The notes under the pieces were generated by a model. The model saw only the letters and a list, made by a program, of their open reading frames with translations. It was not told where the DNA came from and made no database searches. A stretch of 64,000 nt of DNA, taken from contig ML133438.1 in assembly GCA_003864495.1 (NCBI GenBank), forward strand, positions 62,001 through 126,000, written 5' to 3'. The position numbers and the translations under genes were made by a program. Shown piece by piece: positions 50,028-63,548 of the stretch. The first letter of the stretch is position 1. Every line of letters starts with the position of its first letter. Source of the DNA: Nemopilema nomurai. Its lineage: Eukaryota > Cnidaria > Scyphozoa > Rhizostomeae > Rhizostomatidae.

Positions 50028-51802
50028 ATGGATTCGAACACGACGATGGATGGTCTTCATTTGGTACCGAACTTCGCCAACACGCCACTGCTCATTTTGA
50101 CTTTCCTTGTTATCATTACGTCATTAACTGGCAACACTCTCCTGCTCTACACACTCTACAAAGTAATGACATTGAGAATGACATCATCCCATCTTGTGGT
50201 CAATCTAGCAATCGTCGACTTCCTGGCTGCCACTTTCATTTTACCAACAATTTTTGTGACGCTCCTCGCACGCGGATGGAACCTCAGTAGGAATGCTTGT
50301 ATCGCTGCAGGATTTTTCGATGCGGTTCTCACGAAGGCCCAAATAATGGCTCTTCTCAACATTGGCATTAACCGGTACACCGCCGTGCACTACCCAACGT
50401 TTTACGCGACTACCAAGAACAGACGGATCTCAAAGAGGCTTGTTCTTATCGGTTGGCTGTACTCGCTCGCATGGAGCCTGCCCCCAATCTTTGGCGTAGG
50501 CTCCTATTCACATGAGCAGCAAAAATTATTCTGTGGTCTAGACTGGAGTGGGGCACGTATTTATGGGGTGCTACACATGGCGCTTGGCTTTGTCGTACCA
50601 AGCTGCGCGGGCCTCGTTATCTACACTAAAGTTCTTTTGACCGTATTCAGACACGTCCGAGAGGTTGGTGTGAGCGGTGGAGAGCAGCAGATCTCGACAG
50701 GAAAGGCTTCAGATGACCAAAAGGGCGGCACTAGTGTGAGTATGACTTGCGGTGGAGTGACTGATTGTAAATAAACAGGGAAGCAATAATTATGCATCGG
50801 CTGCAGAGAGAGTCACATCAGTTGTGTTTACCTAGAGTTGGATAAAATATAGAGCAGGGGTAATCGGATGGAGAAACAATAAAAATGGGGATAGGCTTTC
50901 AGTTTAAGCGAAGGGAGTGCATTGCCAAACTACCATGCCCTCAAATAGAATATTCTTTTTGCAGCAACTGGCCATGGGAATGATATAAGGCAGTGCCATA
51001 TTGTAGGACAGGATCCATAGGGGGAATTTTTTACTCAGACACTGAGAAATGAGAAAGAAATTTTCAAACTTATTGTGCCCAGGTATTGAGTCCTGGTAAT
51101 GATGTGATGACAAAAATCAGTATTGATCTTTTCATGGAAAGAAAAATTATAGCTATAGAAAAGAGAAAAGCATTCTGTAAACAAGACAGCATCCCTGAAT
51201 CCACTGTCTGTTTTAAAAACTTTTCCAACGGCTCACTAAGTTGTGACAAAAATGAATCTAACGAAGAATATGTATTCCTTTAAAATGACTTGCTTTACAA
51301 TTTGTGATTTTTCTCTTGATGATTCTCAAATAAAAGGTGCAGTAAACATGTTTTTGTGCTAATTATATATGAGATCAAAGTTGCAAGAAGAATTAAAGAA
51401 TTTGACAGCGAGCATTCATCGCATCCTTGTTTGCAGTTTGGAGCCGCAAGATTGGGAAACAAGCTTAAGGATCCAGAAGAACAGGCCAGGGAAAATGACG
51501 TGAAATCTAGAAGAATGACGATCATGGTGATCAGGGCCAAGAAGGAGCGACAAGATAGGCAGTTGAACCAAATTACCAAGGTGTTTCTTATCATCGTATT
51601 AACGTTTGCTGTTTGCTGGGTACCAAGAGGAGTCGCAAACATTTGGGCCTTGGTAGGCCAAAGAGACGACATACCCCTTTCGTTGGATATCTCTTCGACA
51701 ATTCTGATCTTCAGCACCTGTGCAATAAACCCGGTTGTGTATGGATACTATCGCACTGACATCAGGCAAGGCTTCAAAACTGTTCTTTGCTGTTATCGTT
51801 GA
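50028..51802 (+). CDS. Rhodopsin-class GPCR, melatonin-receptor-like features
   Basis: Two exons: 50028-50735, with donor GTGAGT in phase 0, and 51374-51802 to the stop; 378 residues. TM1 SLTGNTLLLYTL, TM2 NLAIVDFLAA, TM3 INRYTAVHYP (NRY replaces DRY), TM4 with Trp, ECL2 Cys, a third loop cut by the intron with a charged insert (KDPEEQAREN, KKERQDRQ), TM6 FAVCWVPRG, TM7 NPVVYGYY and a C-terminal CCYR that may be palmitoylated. NRY and the xVYG end of TM7 are features of melatonin receptors; ligand and subfamily are inferred weakly. The ATG at 50028 opens MDSNTTMDG with an N-glycosylation site; an in-frame upstream GTG was not chosen. The acceptor before 51374 has a weak pyrimidine tract. Confidence 0.9.
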
Positions 51803-53127
51803 AAATTTCAAGATTCCCCAATGGGGTTACTGTTGAAAACAGAGGGGTACAAGGAATAGAATACCTAGTTCAGATGTTCAAGTCTCAAGTGATTAGAAAA
51901 GAGGTAATACCAATAACTGTATATCTGTTGAATGTGGCTGAAACGTGCAAATCAAAATCGTAGATATTTTCGATTTAGATAACATATGTACATTCACGTT
52001 TCTACCTGATGTTTTATATTTGTAAATATATTTTGCTTTTAACTGAGGAAAGGTTTAACTTATAGCTATAGCATTATCAACAAAACCTGAATTTCCATTT
52101 TGTTTGCATTAGACGACAAAAGATTTCTTCGACTTCTATGGATCAAAAGCACAGTGCAACCATGACCATTTCATGTTTCAAAACATTTAAAATAATGCTT
52201 GTCTTGCCATTTTATTTTTCAATAGCGTACCTTTTTAAAGACTTGCTTATGATTAAATTCAATTCCAGCATGTTTAAAAAAAACCACTCAGTTTCTTTTT
52301 CGTTATTTTATTTCAAATATTACATTTATATTTACCACTACTTTTAAACTCTTATTATTCTTATTAACTTGGCATACATTTACATACATCTGATCTGATA
52401 TGTTTGGAGCTAGAATGGGACCTTGAACATTTCAAATCAGGTACATAAAATCAATAAAATAAAATAAAATAGAATGGAGATATTTACAAGTTAATTGATT
52501 CTATAACGATAGCTCACATTTATGCTCGATAATGTCTATATTTTCAAGCATGCAGCAGTTTAGAAAGAAAGAATCAGCAAAGGAGCGATCAGATAATAGG
52601 CCTAGCAAGATCAGCACTTTTCGTATATAAGGGCTATATGAAAATATGATGTAGGAAGTGGATTTCTAATTAAAGTTTGAATGATAGTTACTTTCAAGCA
52701 AATGCTTCGTGGTATAAAACTTTAAATTAGGAACCAGCGGAAACACACATTTTGCATACTTGAGTACATACATATTTATGAACTAAAGCTGGGTTGACTT
52801 TCAACTAATGATCTGTTATAAAATCATTGCGAAATTTTATAATTCTTTGTAGATATAGAGAGTCGGTCTCTTTACTTGGACTGAAAATAGGTTGCTAATT
52901 GGCCATATTGTCAGCTTTTGCCATTTTTTACTACAATAGATAGTCAGTTGTTATGCTGGTATAATGATGTGAGACGTGGTTCTCGCAAACTGACTATCAA
53001 TCACCAGTGAAAGGTGGCTACAAGTCTCCAACCAGTCTCCTCCAAGCCCATTTACAATGCCTATGTCTGATGCTCAGGAAGCAAATCAGTTGATTAGTGC
53101 GAACCAGTCAAATGCCGCTGATGAAGT
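51803..53127. other. Intergenic between convergent GPCR and CFAP97-like gene
   Basis: Holds the 3' UTRs of both flanking genes. A cluster of AATAAAAT-type repeats at about 52453-52472 could serve as a plus-strand polyadenylation region. No gene seen. Confidence 0.5.
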
Positions 53128-56100
53128 TCAGTCAGTATCCGTTTCTGTCAAAAATTCAGAATCATCTTCCTCAACATCTTCTCCCTTTTGATTCTTCTTT
53201 CTGCGCTTTCTGAACTTCTTGTGGTAGCCATCAGGCTGCAAGTCAAATACCGAGTTAACGCAGTTAAACGTCAATTGATCCTAGTTTTCTTCAGAGCCAA
53301 AGCCAATATTTCTATCCTATGTGAATCAGCTTTCGGAAAAATTACATCTTGCAGCAATTATACAACTCCCCAAGAAGGTTGAGCATTAACAATGCAAAGT
53401 GCTATAAAAGCATACACCAATAAGTATTTGATTTATAATTACCACTTGGTACTCCTTCTTCTTGACTTTTTTCTTCTCCTAGATAGAAAAACAAAGAGTG
53501 GCTGGAATACAAAGTTGATCTCAACGTGTTGTATAAATATCTTTGATTTTTTACGCGTGCGTGACAGAACGTTTTTAACAAGAAATAAGTTTACAAGACA
53601 ATGATATCATTGGCTCGAAACGCCATCTTGTTTCAAATTTCTTTTCGATTCCTCTAATGAAAATTAATTCCATTCTCCATATACAGCCGTCCGCCGTGTT
53701 GCCAAAACTATTTTGCTTCTCTGAATACAAGACTTTTCTTTTGTCAGTATTGGTCTTTAGTATAGGATAAATCTATTTAAATGTACCATGTTAGCGGAAG
53801 CTCCTGTTCTCCTTTAAATACAGAAAAATCTAAACCTTCTTTGGTTTCTTGTTTTGCTCATTTTCATCTTCACCATCCTTTTGCTCTTCATCTTCACCAT
53901 CATCTTCTTCGCTTTAAGAAGTCCAGTACTGTTTACTACGTCATGAGATTCAGAGACATCAATGTCATTCAAGGCACTATTTCAAAACAATTTGTTGTAA
54001 AGGTGCAATATTTCATCCACCTAGAAGAATACCCCTACACGCAGCAAATGAAGAGACAACGCTTTAGCGGTTTTTGATCACTTTTGAAGAGGTCTAATGT
54101 GTTTTGAATACTCTAGTTAAATGTATTTGTACATTCAAGCCACTTCCAAATAGTGTTCGCTGTTCTTAGTACTTATGCACTATATGCACTATATTTAGCT
54201 GTCAACTTCTACGCCTGTCACCTCATCATAATCTCCAGACTTTCTGTATTCATCCATTTGACTGTACCTACCGATTTCCATTAATGTTTCAAAAGTCGAT
54301 CCTAGCATTCATACTTCTAATGTTCATTCCATATAGGTCCCTTGTTCAACCTATGTACCCACATATCAACCCACGTTCCTCCTTACCTTGTACCTTCGTT
54401 TTCTTGCCGCGGACCCGGGTCTTCTCCGCGCTTGATCTTGGCCAATCGTGTTCTTAGTCGTTTATTTTCCTCTTGGTAATGATCATTGTAGGGAACAAAT
54501 GTGTTTACTTGGTCCTGAAAAAGTCAAGTTCTCAAGCGTCAGAGGTGTAAAGATAAATTCTAAGAATATTTCCTTCATTCAAGATTTAAGCATTTCCTCC
54601 GCTGGAATTTATCATTCAGTGACCTTTAGATATTAGCATTCCAGTTAAACTTACTGAAAATCTACCTACCAAATAGCTATCTAGCAAATTGATTAACTGT
54701 TAATGAACAAACAATAGAACTAAATTACGTACTAATTAATTGAATAGAAAATAAACTACCAGCCAATCCAAAGCTGTAAGCTATCCAAAGCTGTAAGCTA
54801 GCCACATTGTATAATATTTCAAAGAACTTGAAAACAAACCTTGTTCTTAGTTGACATCATTGGCTTGGCATTTCTTATTCTTTGGAACAGCAACTGAAAT
54901 TTATAGAAAGTACACACAGGCTTTTTAATGATATGCGTCAGTAGAATTTCTTTCTCAAATGCTCTTTAACTGAACTTTCTTATAGATCTGAATATTATTA
55001 TCCTTTATTTCCAGTTGGTAAAGTTTTAAGATATGCATATTATAGCTAATTAAACCAATTAATGTGTATTAAAAACGTTGCATATAATGTAAATGAAAGA
55101 ATAAAAAATAACCTATATGATTCGTAAAGCATATTTCTTCATTACGTATATGTGTTATTAAAAACGATACTAACACACTTTATTCTTTTTCACATCTTAC
55201 GAGTATTTCTCGTGTATTACAAAAGTGTATTTCTAACTTGATTTTAGAGATCAAATATTTTCTTATCACCGTGTTTACGCTTTTCTGTCATTTTCAGTGC
55301 TTGCACACGTTAATTTGCTTGTGAATGTAACGTCACTTTTGATTCTCATGTGAGCTTGCTTTCAAATACTTGACGTGAAGAGAAGTCATATGATAATTTT
55401 ACTTTTGTCACAAGAAAATTTTTCTTAGAAAGAAGAAACTTAAAGCTCAGGATAGTGACCATCCTTACAAAGAACTGATGAAGGGAACAAAGTTTACCTT
55501 ATTTTCCTTCTCAATGCTTTTATGTAACTCAACAAATCTGCGTTGCTTCGAGTGCTCCCTGCGGAAAAAACAAGACAGTGGGTGATTTTACATGGCGTTT
55601 TAGTTGATCATTGTTTGTAAAGAATTTAATAAGGCCCAAGAAAAAGATAACTTCATCAATGATGTAAGAGAGAAAACGAGCAATTGAAATAGTGAATGCT
55701 AAACCTCTCTCCCGGTCTCTTTGCAAAATCTCCTTTGTGGCTTTCCATTATCCTCAAAATCCTTCGTTGCATCCTCTCGTTTTCTTCTCTTATTCTCTCT
55801 TCTTCTTGATGACGTAGAGCGGCATTGTGGTTTTCACCTAGATGACCTCTCTGGATGAAAATAAAAATGCATGCTTGTAGAACCTCTCTGGTATTCAGTA
55901 TGGGAACCTTTCAAAAACTTAGCAAACGCTTTGAAAATGCTCTTGTACATAGGTAACACCAAAATCAATAAGGTAAAGTCGAAATCCAGCAAAAGCGCAA
56001 ATACAACAAGGCAAGCTGTATGAGCAAAAAAATTTTACGTCATAAAAACACCTCCGGGATTAGATAAAAGAGACAAAGAGTTACGACTGGCATTGAATAT

Positions 56101-59100
56101 GAACTTTCTTCGCTTGCTAATTTTGTAAAACTGTTTTACGATTGAGCTGCAAAATGCAGCAAAATCCAATAAGATCAATGCCCGAAAAGTACCAATATCA
56201 CAACGTTTCGAACAACCTTCTGCGCTTCCTCCCCCTTTCCAGTGACAATTGTGCATTTAGCCGCTTCAAGTCTTTTCTTCATCATCTGAATGAATATCAT
56301 ATGCAAATGGAGCTTCGAATCAAATTCACCTCTGATTATTCAATGCAAGATGACAATTAAAATTATATTCAATTTTTGACGGAAGGCACACTTCCTTGAC
56401 AAGCAATATTGGAAAGACAACTCTGGTTAAGGTGAAAAGCATCCTACGTTTTTACGTCCACTGACTTAACGTTGAAAACTAAAGATTTTCTCTTCCCATT
56501 GTTAAGTCAGATTAACGTACTTTGCTAAACATTATAAGCTATAAAACGTACCCGATTGTCTTCACTAAAGCTTCTTTGAACTCTCTGGTGTCTATAAGAA
56601 AATCAATAGTTTAGTACCTACATATATTCATACATAAAAGTGAGTAAATAACCATCATAATTCGACAGGGACTTGCTCTTATCATAATATTGCATGATCA
56701 GCTCTCTATAGTCTCAGATCAAACTTAAGTTGGGTACTCGGATAATCGTTTAAGGATCTATGAAACAACAACAACAACAACAGCAACAGCAACAACAACG
56801 ACAACAGAAACAACAACTAAAACTGCAACAAAAATAACAACAGAAACAGCCTTTGAGTTTACCTTGGCTTTACAACTTTGTCAGTCTTGAAGTTTGAATC
56901 TGATTCCAGTATCTCTGTTAGTCTTACGTGTAATTTGTAGTTTTGCTGCTCAATAGTGCTTGCCTCTGTCTTGCATCTATCTTCAAAGCTTGCATGAGGC
57001 CAATTACTCTGCAAAGCCATGTCGTTTGAAAGCTAGTCTCTAACTCAACATTATATTTACACAAAAATTCAACGTTTGGTGACAGGAAAGATGCAATTTG
57101 GAAAAAAGCCGTCATCAAACAACTGCCAGTTTCCTGCTAAAGTTCAACGATTTTTTACATAATCAAACTTGATTTGAAGGTAGAATCTCACATTTTCCCT
57201 GTAAAAACTATTGAACAAGAATAATGCTTTGCCAGGAGAAACTCACTTTTGGAGGTGTCAGATTTAAACGATGCCTAGCTGCATCTATCCTTTCCTTTAG
57301 ATGCTAAAATAAAAAGAGGTTATAAATAATGCGTTAAATTACAGAAATAGTATGATTTGCTTGAATATAATAAATCTTTTTCCTTGTCAAACCTTCTCCT
57401 CTACATTCAAAGGAAAAAGTGTAACATGGTCTCGTTTCTTTGCTGCAGCTAACTAATTTAGGTTATTTGAAATTATATTTGTTGCGACTGTACGTCACAA
57501 TATATCTCCAAAACGACCTACTTTTCTTAGATCTGCTTTTAAAACCCTATTTTCAGGCTAAAACCTGATTCTAGGTAGTTGGCCAACAAAGGTCTTCCGG
57601 AGACTTTGAGAGGCCATCTAACTACTGATTGACAACCCAGCATGGATACATAAATTTGAACAGGCATTATACAAAAAAGGACGTTCTCGCGTAACAAATC
57701 GAAAGTTCAAGAAAAATCTTCAGTACTACAGTCAAGATTTCGAAAGACTTAACCACTAGGTAAATATTTCACCAGCTGCAATATATATTTCACCAGAAAC
57801 CGTAATGTCACTGAAAAAAGGTAATGACAAGCGCCACTGTTTCAACACGAAGATACCTTTGTTGACTGATCTCTCTGGGCATTCAATTCATGACAATTAA
57901 GACCTGACTTGACAGCAAATTAAGCATTTAGGCTAATTCCACAGGGAGCAAGTTAACGATAAGTTGTAATGACCAATGAAACAGGCAACGTATGTGAGAT
58001 GAAATCGTGCTGTTACAAGGAATAGCCTCTAAAGTGTCGCCTAAAGCCAATTTCTAATTTATATTTCTAATTTCTAATGTTGGTGATTGACACTTGTTTA
58101 GACCAAACTGTGGGTTAAAAGGGGTTTGTCTTTATTTGTAATTACCTTGTTTTCCTTCATAACTCTGCGTTCTTCATCCATTCTTTGTTTTTCTCGTATA
58201 TAATTCATTTTCTCAGACTGTACAATTAAAAGTAGAGATTTCTAATGCTTCAAAACATAGTTCAACATTCGAAAGGTTTCTAAGACAAAAAATACGTTCA
58301 TTTTATTTTCTTCGTCACAATGTTGCTTAAAGGTTTCGAAAGAACACTAAAAAATACTTTTATAGTGATCAGTGTTGACAATGTACTGATGGAAATTTAT
58401 AATGCTTGGGCTTGTTTGTAACTTGACTTACATCGGCTGGTGCAGAGGAGACGTGGGGCTTGGCGTGGTCTATCCGCTCTTGAAGCTTCTGTAAGGGAAA
58501 CAGACTTTCGTCATCGTGTGAAGATTCATTTGGGCTCACAGATTGTTGAAAGCGAGTTCAAATAACGCAGTGAAGAGTATCTCGCTACGCAGATAATTTG
58601 CGAATTCAAATAATCAATGTCTTATGTCTAACAATGAAACTTTCCTAAAAATGGCAATAAAGTATAAACAAATAGAAAATTTTCTTGGCATTTCTTTTAA
58701 TTTTTTCTCGGAAATTAGACATTCATGGGCATTCAAAAATTTGTTTGCCGGGGGCTACAATAGTGTTAATTGCCTTAGGATAGCTTTTATAAGTTGACAG
58801 TCTTTTTCCAAAGAAAAATATCTAAGAATCTTCAAATAGGCACATCTATTATGAATTGGAGTTTGTTAGTTCTTATGGTTTTACATCAAAAGAGTGGGAG
58901 TATTGGGGATAAAGCTAAACGTAATATCAATGTTAATTTTTATCAGTCCACAGAGATTGTGAACAAAACCCAATAAAAAGATATGGCTCCATCCCAATCG
59001 ATAGCACAAAATAAACATTTTGCAATATCAGCAATTTGGCACATTTGGCAGCAACATACCAGATTCTGTGCCATTATTTGCTTCTCCTCAAATTGTCTCT

Positions 59101-61405
59101 GCTTTAATCGTGATGTTGCATTTAGATCCATATCGTCAGACTGTCAAAATAGATGATGCATTTATCTAAGTATTGCACACACCAAACTTTTATAATCCTC
59201 TCTTGTTTTTTTAACCTATATTAATGATGTTGATGCTTTGCTATTTCGGCCTTTCATCAGCCAAGAACATTTTTTGCACATAAATTATCTCTAGGTGTGT
59301 TTTGCTAGTTTTGGAATCTGTTTTAAAAGATTGTAAGCTTTGGCTTTGCTGCATAGCCATTCGTAAAGAAATTTATAAGCAAATTTTAGACTAAAGAATT
59401 GACTTTTCTGATCGAACTACTGAAAAATCCCTCAAAACAAAGAGTTGTTGTTGATATGAAAATGATACTTGGGCCTAGTCTTTCAAATGCTATACCCATA
59501 CCAAAAATAAAAAAAGCATTGAATCGAAGTCCTTCTTAAACTCAAACTCTGTCTCTTCCTACCTTTGCAGTTGTGGAGATCTGTGCTCTTGCATGGTCCA
59601 GTCTATCTTGTAGCCACTATTTCAAAAAATAAACAACATAGACTCAAACAAATAATTCTTTATATGTTTCTTAATGATGACATATACGTATCAAATTTAT
59701 AAAATAAATATTATAATTGATAAAAATTGCATGACTGAATACCTGAAATAATGGGTAAAACTTCAAATTCTGATTGATTCAAAAATAAGCCAGGCAACGA
59801 AAAATGCTTTTTCCAAAGGGCCACTCAAATGGCTGTAGCTTAAGAAATAGAAAAAGCATCGTGTTATTTCTCAGAGAAAGCTCTTCGAAAATACCTTGTT
59901 TTCCTTTTCTATTCTTGATGCTTGCAAGCTTCTTGCCCCTTTACTTGGAGCCCTTGAAAATCAAACAATACCAAGATGCTTGATTTAAAGAAGATATGGT
60001 TTATACAAGGCATCTCTATTCAAGAAATTTAAAATTAGCAAAGCTCACACAATTTCCCATTCCTAAATTATATTCGTTTTTTAGCCAGTTAAAAATTTCA
60101 GCTATGCTGGAGAAGTTTATAAGAAGGGAAAAATCCTTTTCAGTTTATACATATTGGAATTGTTTCCAATTAGTTGAGATCTATGGGAATCTAATATTGA
60201 GCAAGATGCAGAGCATTGTTGTACTTCTAGAGACAAGCCCATCTCCCAACAAAATCATATGAATCTGATTGCTTACTTAAAATCTTTTCTTTTGCTTGTA
60301 ATAGGGATATCACCGACCACTGTCATTATCCTTTCGAGTAACTTTCTATTTTCATAGTCAATAGTTGCAAAGCGGTCTTCTTCCATCTGGAATAAATAAA
60401 TTAACTTAACATCTCTTCAGAGTCGATGATTTAAATAAACGGGGAAACTCAGAGATAATTTACAGGGACGGGATTGCTTTTTAGAATACTCAAGGACTTT
60501 CTGAAGAGTTCAGACTACTTTCTACCGTCTGTCGTTAACTGTTCGATGATGTGTTGGCAGAGCTGTTCACATCTTCAAGTGAATACCACAAGCGAATTTC
60601 ACAACAAATATAGAACATAGATTATACACGCTGTGGATACGTTCACCAACCATCAAGGTGTTCGGGATTGTTTGGATGCATAATCGTCTAACTTAATTTG
60701 ATTTGTTATTAAACAATTTTTGCATTTTACTTGAACTTTAACGCATCTGCTGTGTAGTTCACACAATATTTGATTTTTATCATGAACTCACTTCATAAAT
60801 TACAACACCGTCTCTGCCATTTTTGGAGATATTCATGTGCACATTTTGGTAGATATGATTGCTCAACATATATCTGCATTATATATAAAGCTTAGAAAGA
60901 CCTGTAGTTTCTTCAGTCGCAACTGAACGTGGAGATAGTCGTAGTTTTCATTTTGTTTTGAAGATGAGAATGTTGGTTTAATTTCCAAGATCTATAAGAA
61001 ATGAGTAAAATTTAACACCATTGCACAATAAGTCTCATAAATCGGTGCATTCTAGAATCCAATCCAGCTCAATCGAAGAAACGTTTACTGTAGGTTGACA
61101 GGAAAAGATAACAGCCAGACAATGATTTTTTCAGACAAGTGTTTGTTCTCTGAAAATTGATGACATAGAAGGTGTCTGCCGCAGTTGCTTTTCATCAGAC
61201 AGAAACGTAAATCCTGTACAGCAAATATTGTAATAGATGTTCGCTTGCATTACAATCGCTTTTGAAGACAGTTTGAAGATGCGTTTGAGAAGCTGCGAGT
61301 TTATAGTGATACCTTCTTTCGGTGTTTCTTGTAGTACTCTAACCATTTCTTCTCATCCTTTCGACCTTGTCTCATTCTAGGTGACTCCTTCAGATAACCA
61401 TCCAT
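53128..61405 (-). CDS. Multi-repeat CFAP97/hemingway-like coiled-coil protein, probably axonemal
   Basis: Nineteen exons: 61405-61313 (start ATG), 60991-60902, 60386-60277, 59952-59895, 59616-59563, 59140-59060, 58488-58432, 58217-58146, 57303-57247, 57008-56863, 56591-56552, 55850-55705, 55558-55498, 54893-54840, 54514-54387, 54267-54222, 53911-53836, 53478-53443, 53235-53128. Phases agree at all junctions except 54222/53911, so about 503 residues with one exon edge unsettled. The protein is charged and helical, without membrane segments, and repeats ENxxLxxRI eight times (YENRKLLERI, KENKWLQDRL, QNLKLQERI, KENKHLKERI, QNYKLHVRL, EENERMQRRI, KENKLLFQRI, EENKRLRTRL). CFAP97-family sperm and cilia proteins share this core. 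A Glu/Asp-rich, then Lys/Arg-rich C-terminus ends EDDSEFLTETDTD. A ciliary role is inferred from the motif. Confidence 0.8.
54766..54799. repeat. Perfect 17-bp tandem duplication
   Basis: Two adjacent exact copies of atccaaagctgtaagct in an intron of the CFAP97-like gene. Confidence 0.9.
56763..56850. repeat. CAA/CAG trinucleotide microsatellite
   Basis: About 88 bases of imperfect CAA with CAG, CGA and AAA variants, in an intron immediately downstream (on the gene strand) of exon 57008-56863. Smaller CAA runs occur near 15968-15985. Confidence 0.9.
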
Positions 61406-63375
61406 TCTTAATCTTCCTTGCTTTAGCTGACAGTTGGCTAACGAATATTTTTACACTCGGTAATTCAGTACTTTCTGATGGATACAGCAGAAGTAGCACA
61501 GTTACCACGGCAACACAGAAACACAGATTTGGTGCGATGCGAATCGTAAACTGACTGCAGGTGGACGCATACGGATGCCACATAGCCATTCAAGCTGATT
61601 CAGCATACAACTTTCTATAGTATGAATAATTAAGATTCAACGGTCAGTTTGGTCTTGCAAAGACATATTTGCCCAAGTTTTAGAAAAAAGCAGTAGTTAG
61701 GGTTCAGTTGCTACGACGAGAGGGCAAAGGCTTAGTGAGTCGCGGTCTAAGAAGGGGGCATTTCAAAGGGAAGAGGGTTGGAAAGGCTGGTATTCATCGT
61801 ATAGTCGATTGGAGAACTCAATCCACTTGTCACCTTGTCATTGCGCATGCTTAGAAAGGGAGATTCATAATTGGTCCGTTTTCGTGTAAATGCTTTTGCA
61901 TCATACCCGTATCTTACCGCAAAGGTGGTTATTTTCTGGATCCGTTCTGTTTCTGTGTTGTAAACGGGGCGTTTGCACCAGTAAGGTGCAAGTTATGAAG
62001 AATGAGCATTTTGAAATTATTTCTACATACTATCAAAGAAAATTAGAATGCTCTGCAAAGGTCTTTGCGACTCAGTTTGGTTCATTTGTTTGACTTTTAG
62101 TCAAATCTATCTAGACAGTTTTGTATTATTTGACAGAAAGATTGATATCATTTGGAAAACTCGACAAGCGTTAGCTTAAAATAAAGCACTTGTTGATACA
62201 GATGCCAATTTGCTGGTAGCCCTATTTTGCGTTGGCAATTTTTAGCTCGAGTCTAGACAGCTTTGGTCCTAGGTAGACTTGCATAATAAGCAACCCAGAA
62301 TTTGCAGAAAATTTTGCCTTTTTCGAAGAAATAGAGACTCCCTGGGGCCGCACAAACTAACTAGGGGACACATTTAGCCACAAATGTCGGTCTAGAAAAG
62401 TTGCATCTAAGCAGGTCGAGTAAATTAGAAAATATCAAGATTGAATCTTTCATAAATTCTCATTTAGTTAAGACAAATAGCACTAGCTATGAATAGTGTA
62501 TAGTCGTTTAGAACTAATGAAATCAAGGAGTTAGAAGTATTCAATTTATCAAAACCATATATTCATGATACTTTTGACAAAGACTTCGTTCAGTTGCTGT
62601 CTTTTGCAGTATTGAGTCTACTCATTCGAGAAAGAATGAACTCGTGTTGGCATCAGACGCTGCGGGTCACGTGTAACAACAGAGGAGACTGATTGGTCAA
62701 AGCATACTTTATTTACATGCAATTCATTGCCATTGTTAGGCAATTGATAATCGTGCAGGGCTTTTACTTAGAATCTGATTCAATTGGCCTCTATTCTCTT
62801 TGAAGACAATGCCATTTGATAGCACAAAATATATTTGAAAAATTCAATCACATTACAAAATTCAGTGATAGGAAGAATTCCTCCAACGATCTGTGTATCT
62901 TACTATGTATTTCAGTATTTTTAAGCAAAACTGGCATGCCGTTTGAATTATCATATTCTAGGTATTACTGCAGTACTTTTTCACATTCTTTTTTAGATGT
63001 TTAGCAACGAACAGTGAGTCAACAGAAAAGCCAGTAGCAAGCTTGTATATTCCCCAAATAAAATCTTTTCAAATAAAATCACTAATTTAATTTAAGCTTG
63101 GGAGAATCTACAGAACTGTTTCACGCGCGCTTTGAGAATAATTTGCTGGACGCCAGCTGAGAAAACAGTTTACTGAACAGTTTATCCAACACATTTGATC
63201 AAACAAGCACGATGTCTCAGGGTCATTAAACTCCGCGAAATCTTTGAAATGAAAAGAACAGATTTCGTAGTTGTTTGTCAAACAAGCGCGGATAATGCTT
63301 CAAATAGCAAGAGACTTCACACTACTGACTTCCACATTCATTAGTTCGAAGGACGTCAGACTGTGAGCTAGCAGA
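61406..63375. other. Divergent intergenic region
   Basis: Upstream DNA shared by the minus-strand CFAP97-like gene and the plus-strand cystatin. Only short, unsupported open frames; no repeat or RNA gene recognised. Confidence 0.5.
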
Positions 63376-63548
63376 ATGAAGAGCCTTCAGGTGACCGTCT
63401 TCTTTGCCGTTTCCGTATGTATCTGCTTCGGCAACATGTTGCCAGGTGGAGAGAAGGAAATGACCAAGGAAGAGATAGAAAAAGACGACAGACTCCAGGA
63501 ATCAATCAAGTTCGCAGTCAGTGAATACAGCAGCAAGACGAATTCAGA
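63376..63548 (+). CDS. Cystatin-like protease inhibitor, first exon
   Basis: ATG at 63376 opens a signal peptide (MKSLQVTVFFAVSVCICF), then the cystatin N-terminus with the conserved Gly (MLPGGEKE), an acidic stretch and the main helix (LQESIKFAVSEYSSKTN), which corresponds to the FAVxEYN helix of type 2 cystatins. The exon ends at a perfect GTAAGT donor in phase 2. The QxVxG loop and disulphides must lie in later exons beyond 64000. Secreted cystatins inhibit papain-like cysteine proteases. Family call rests on the helix and Gly only. Confidence 0.75.
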
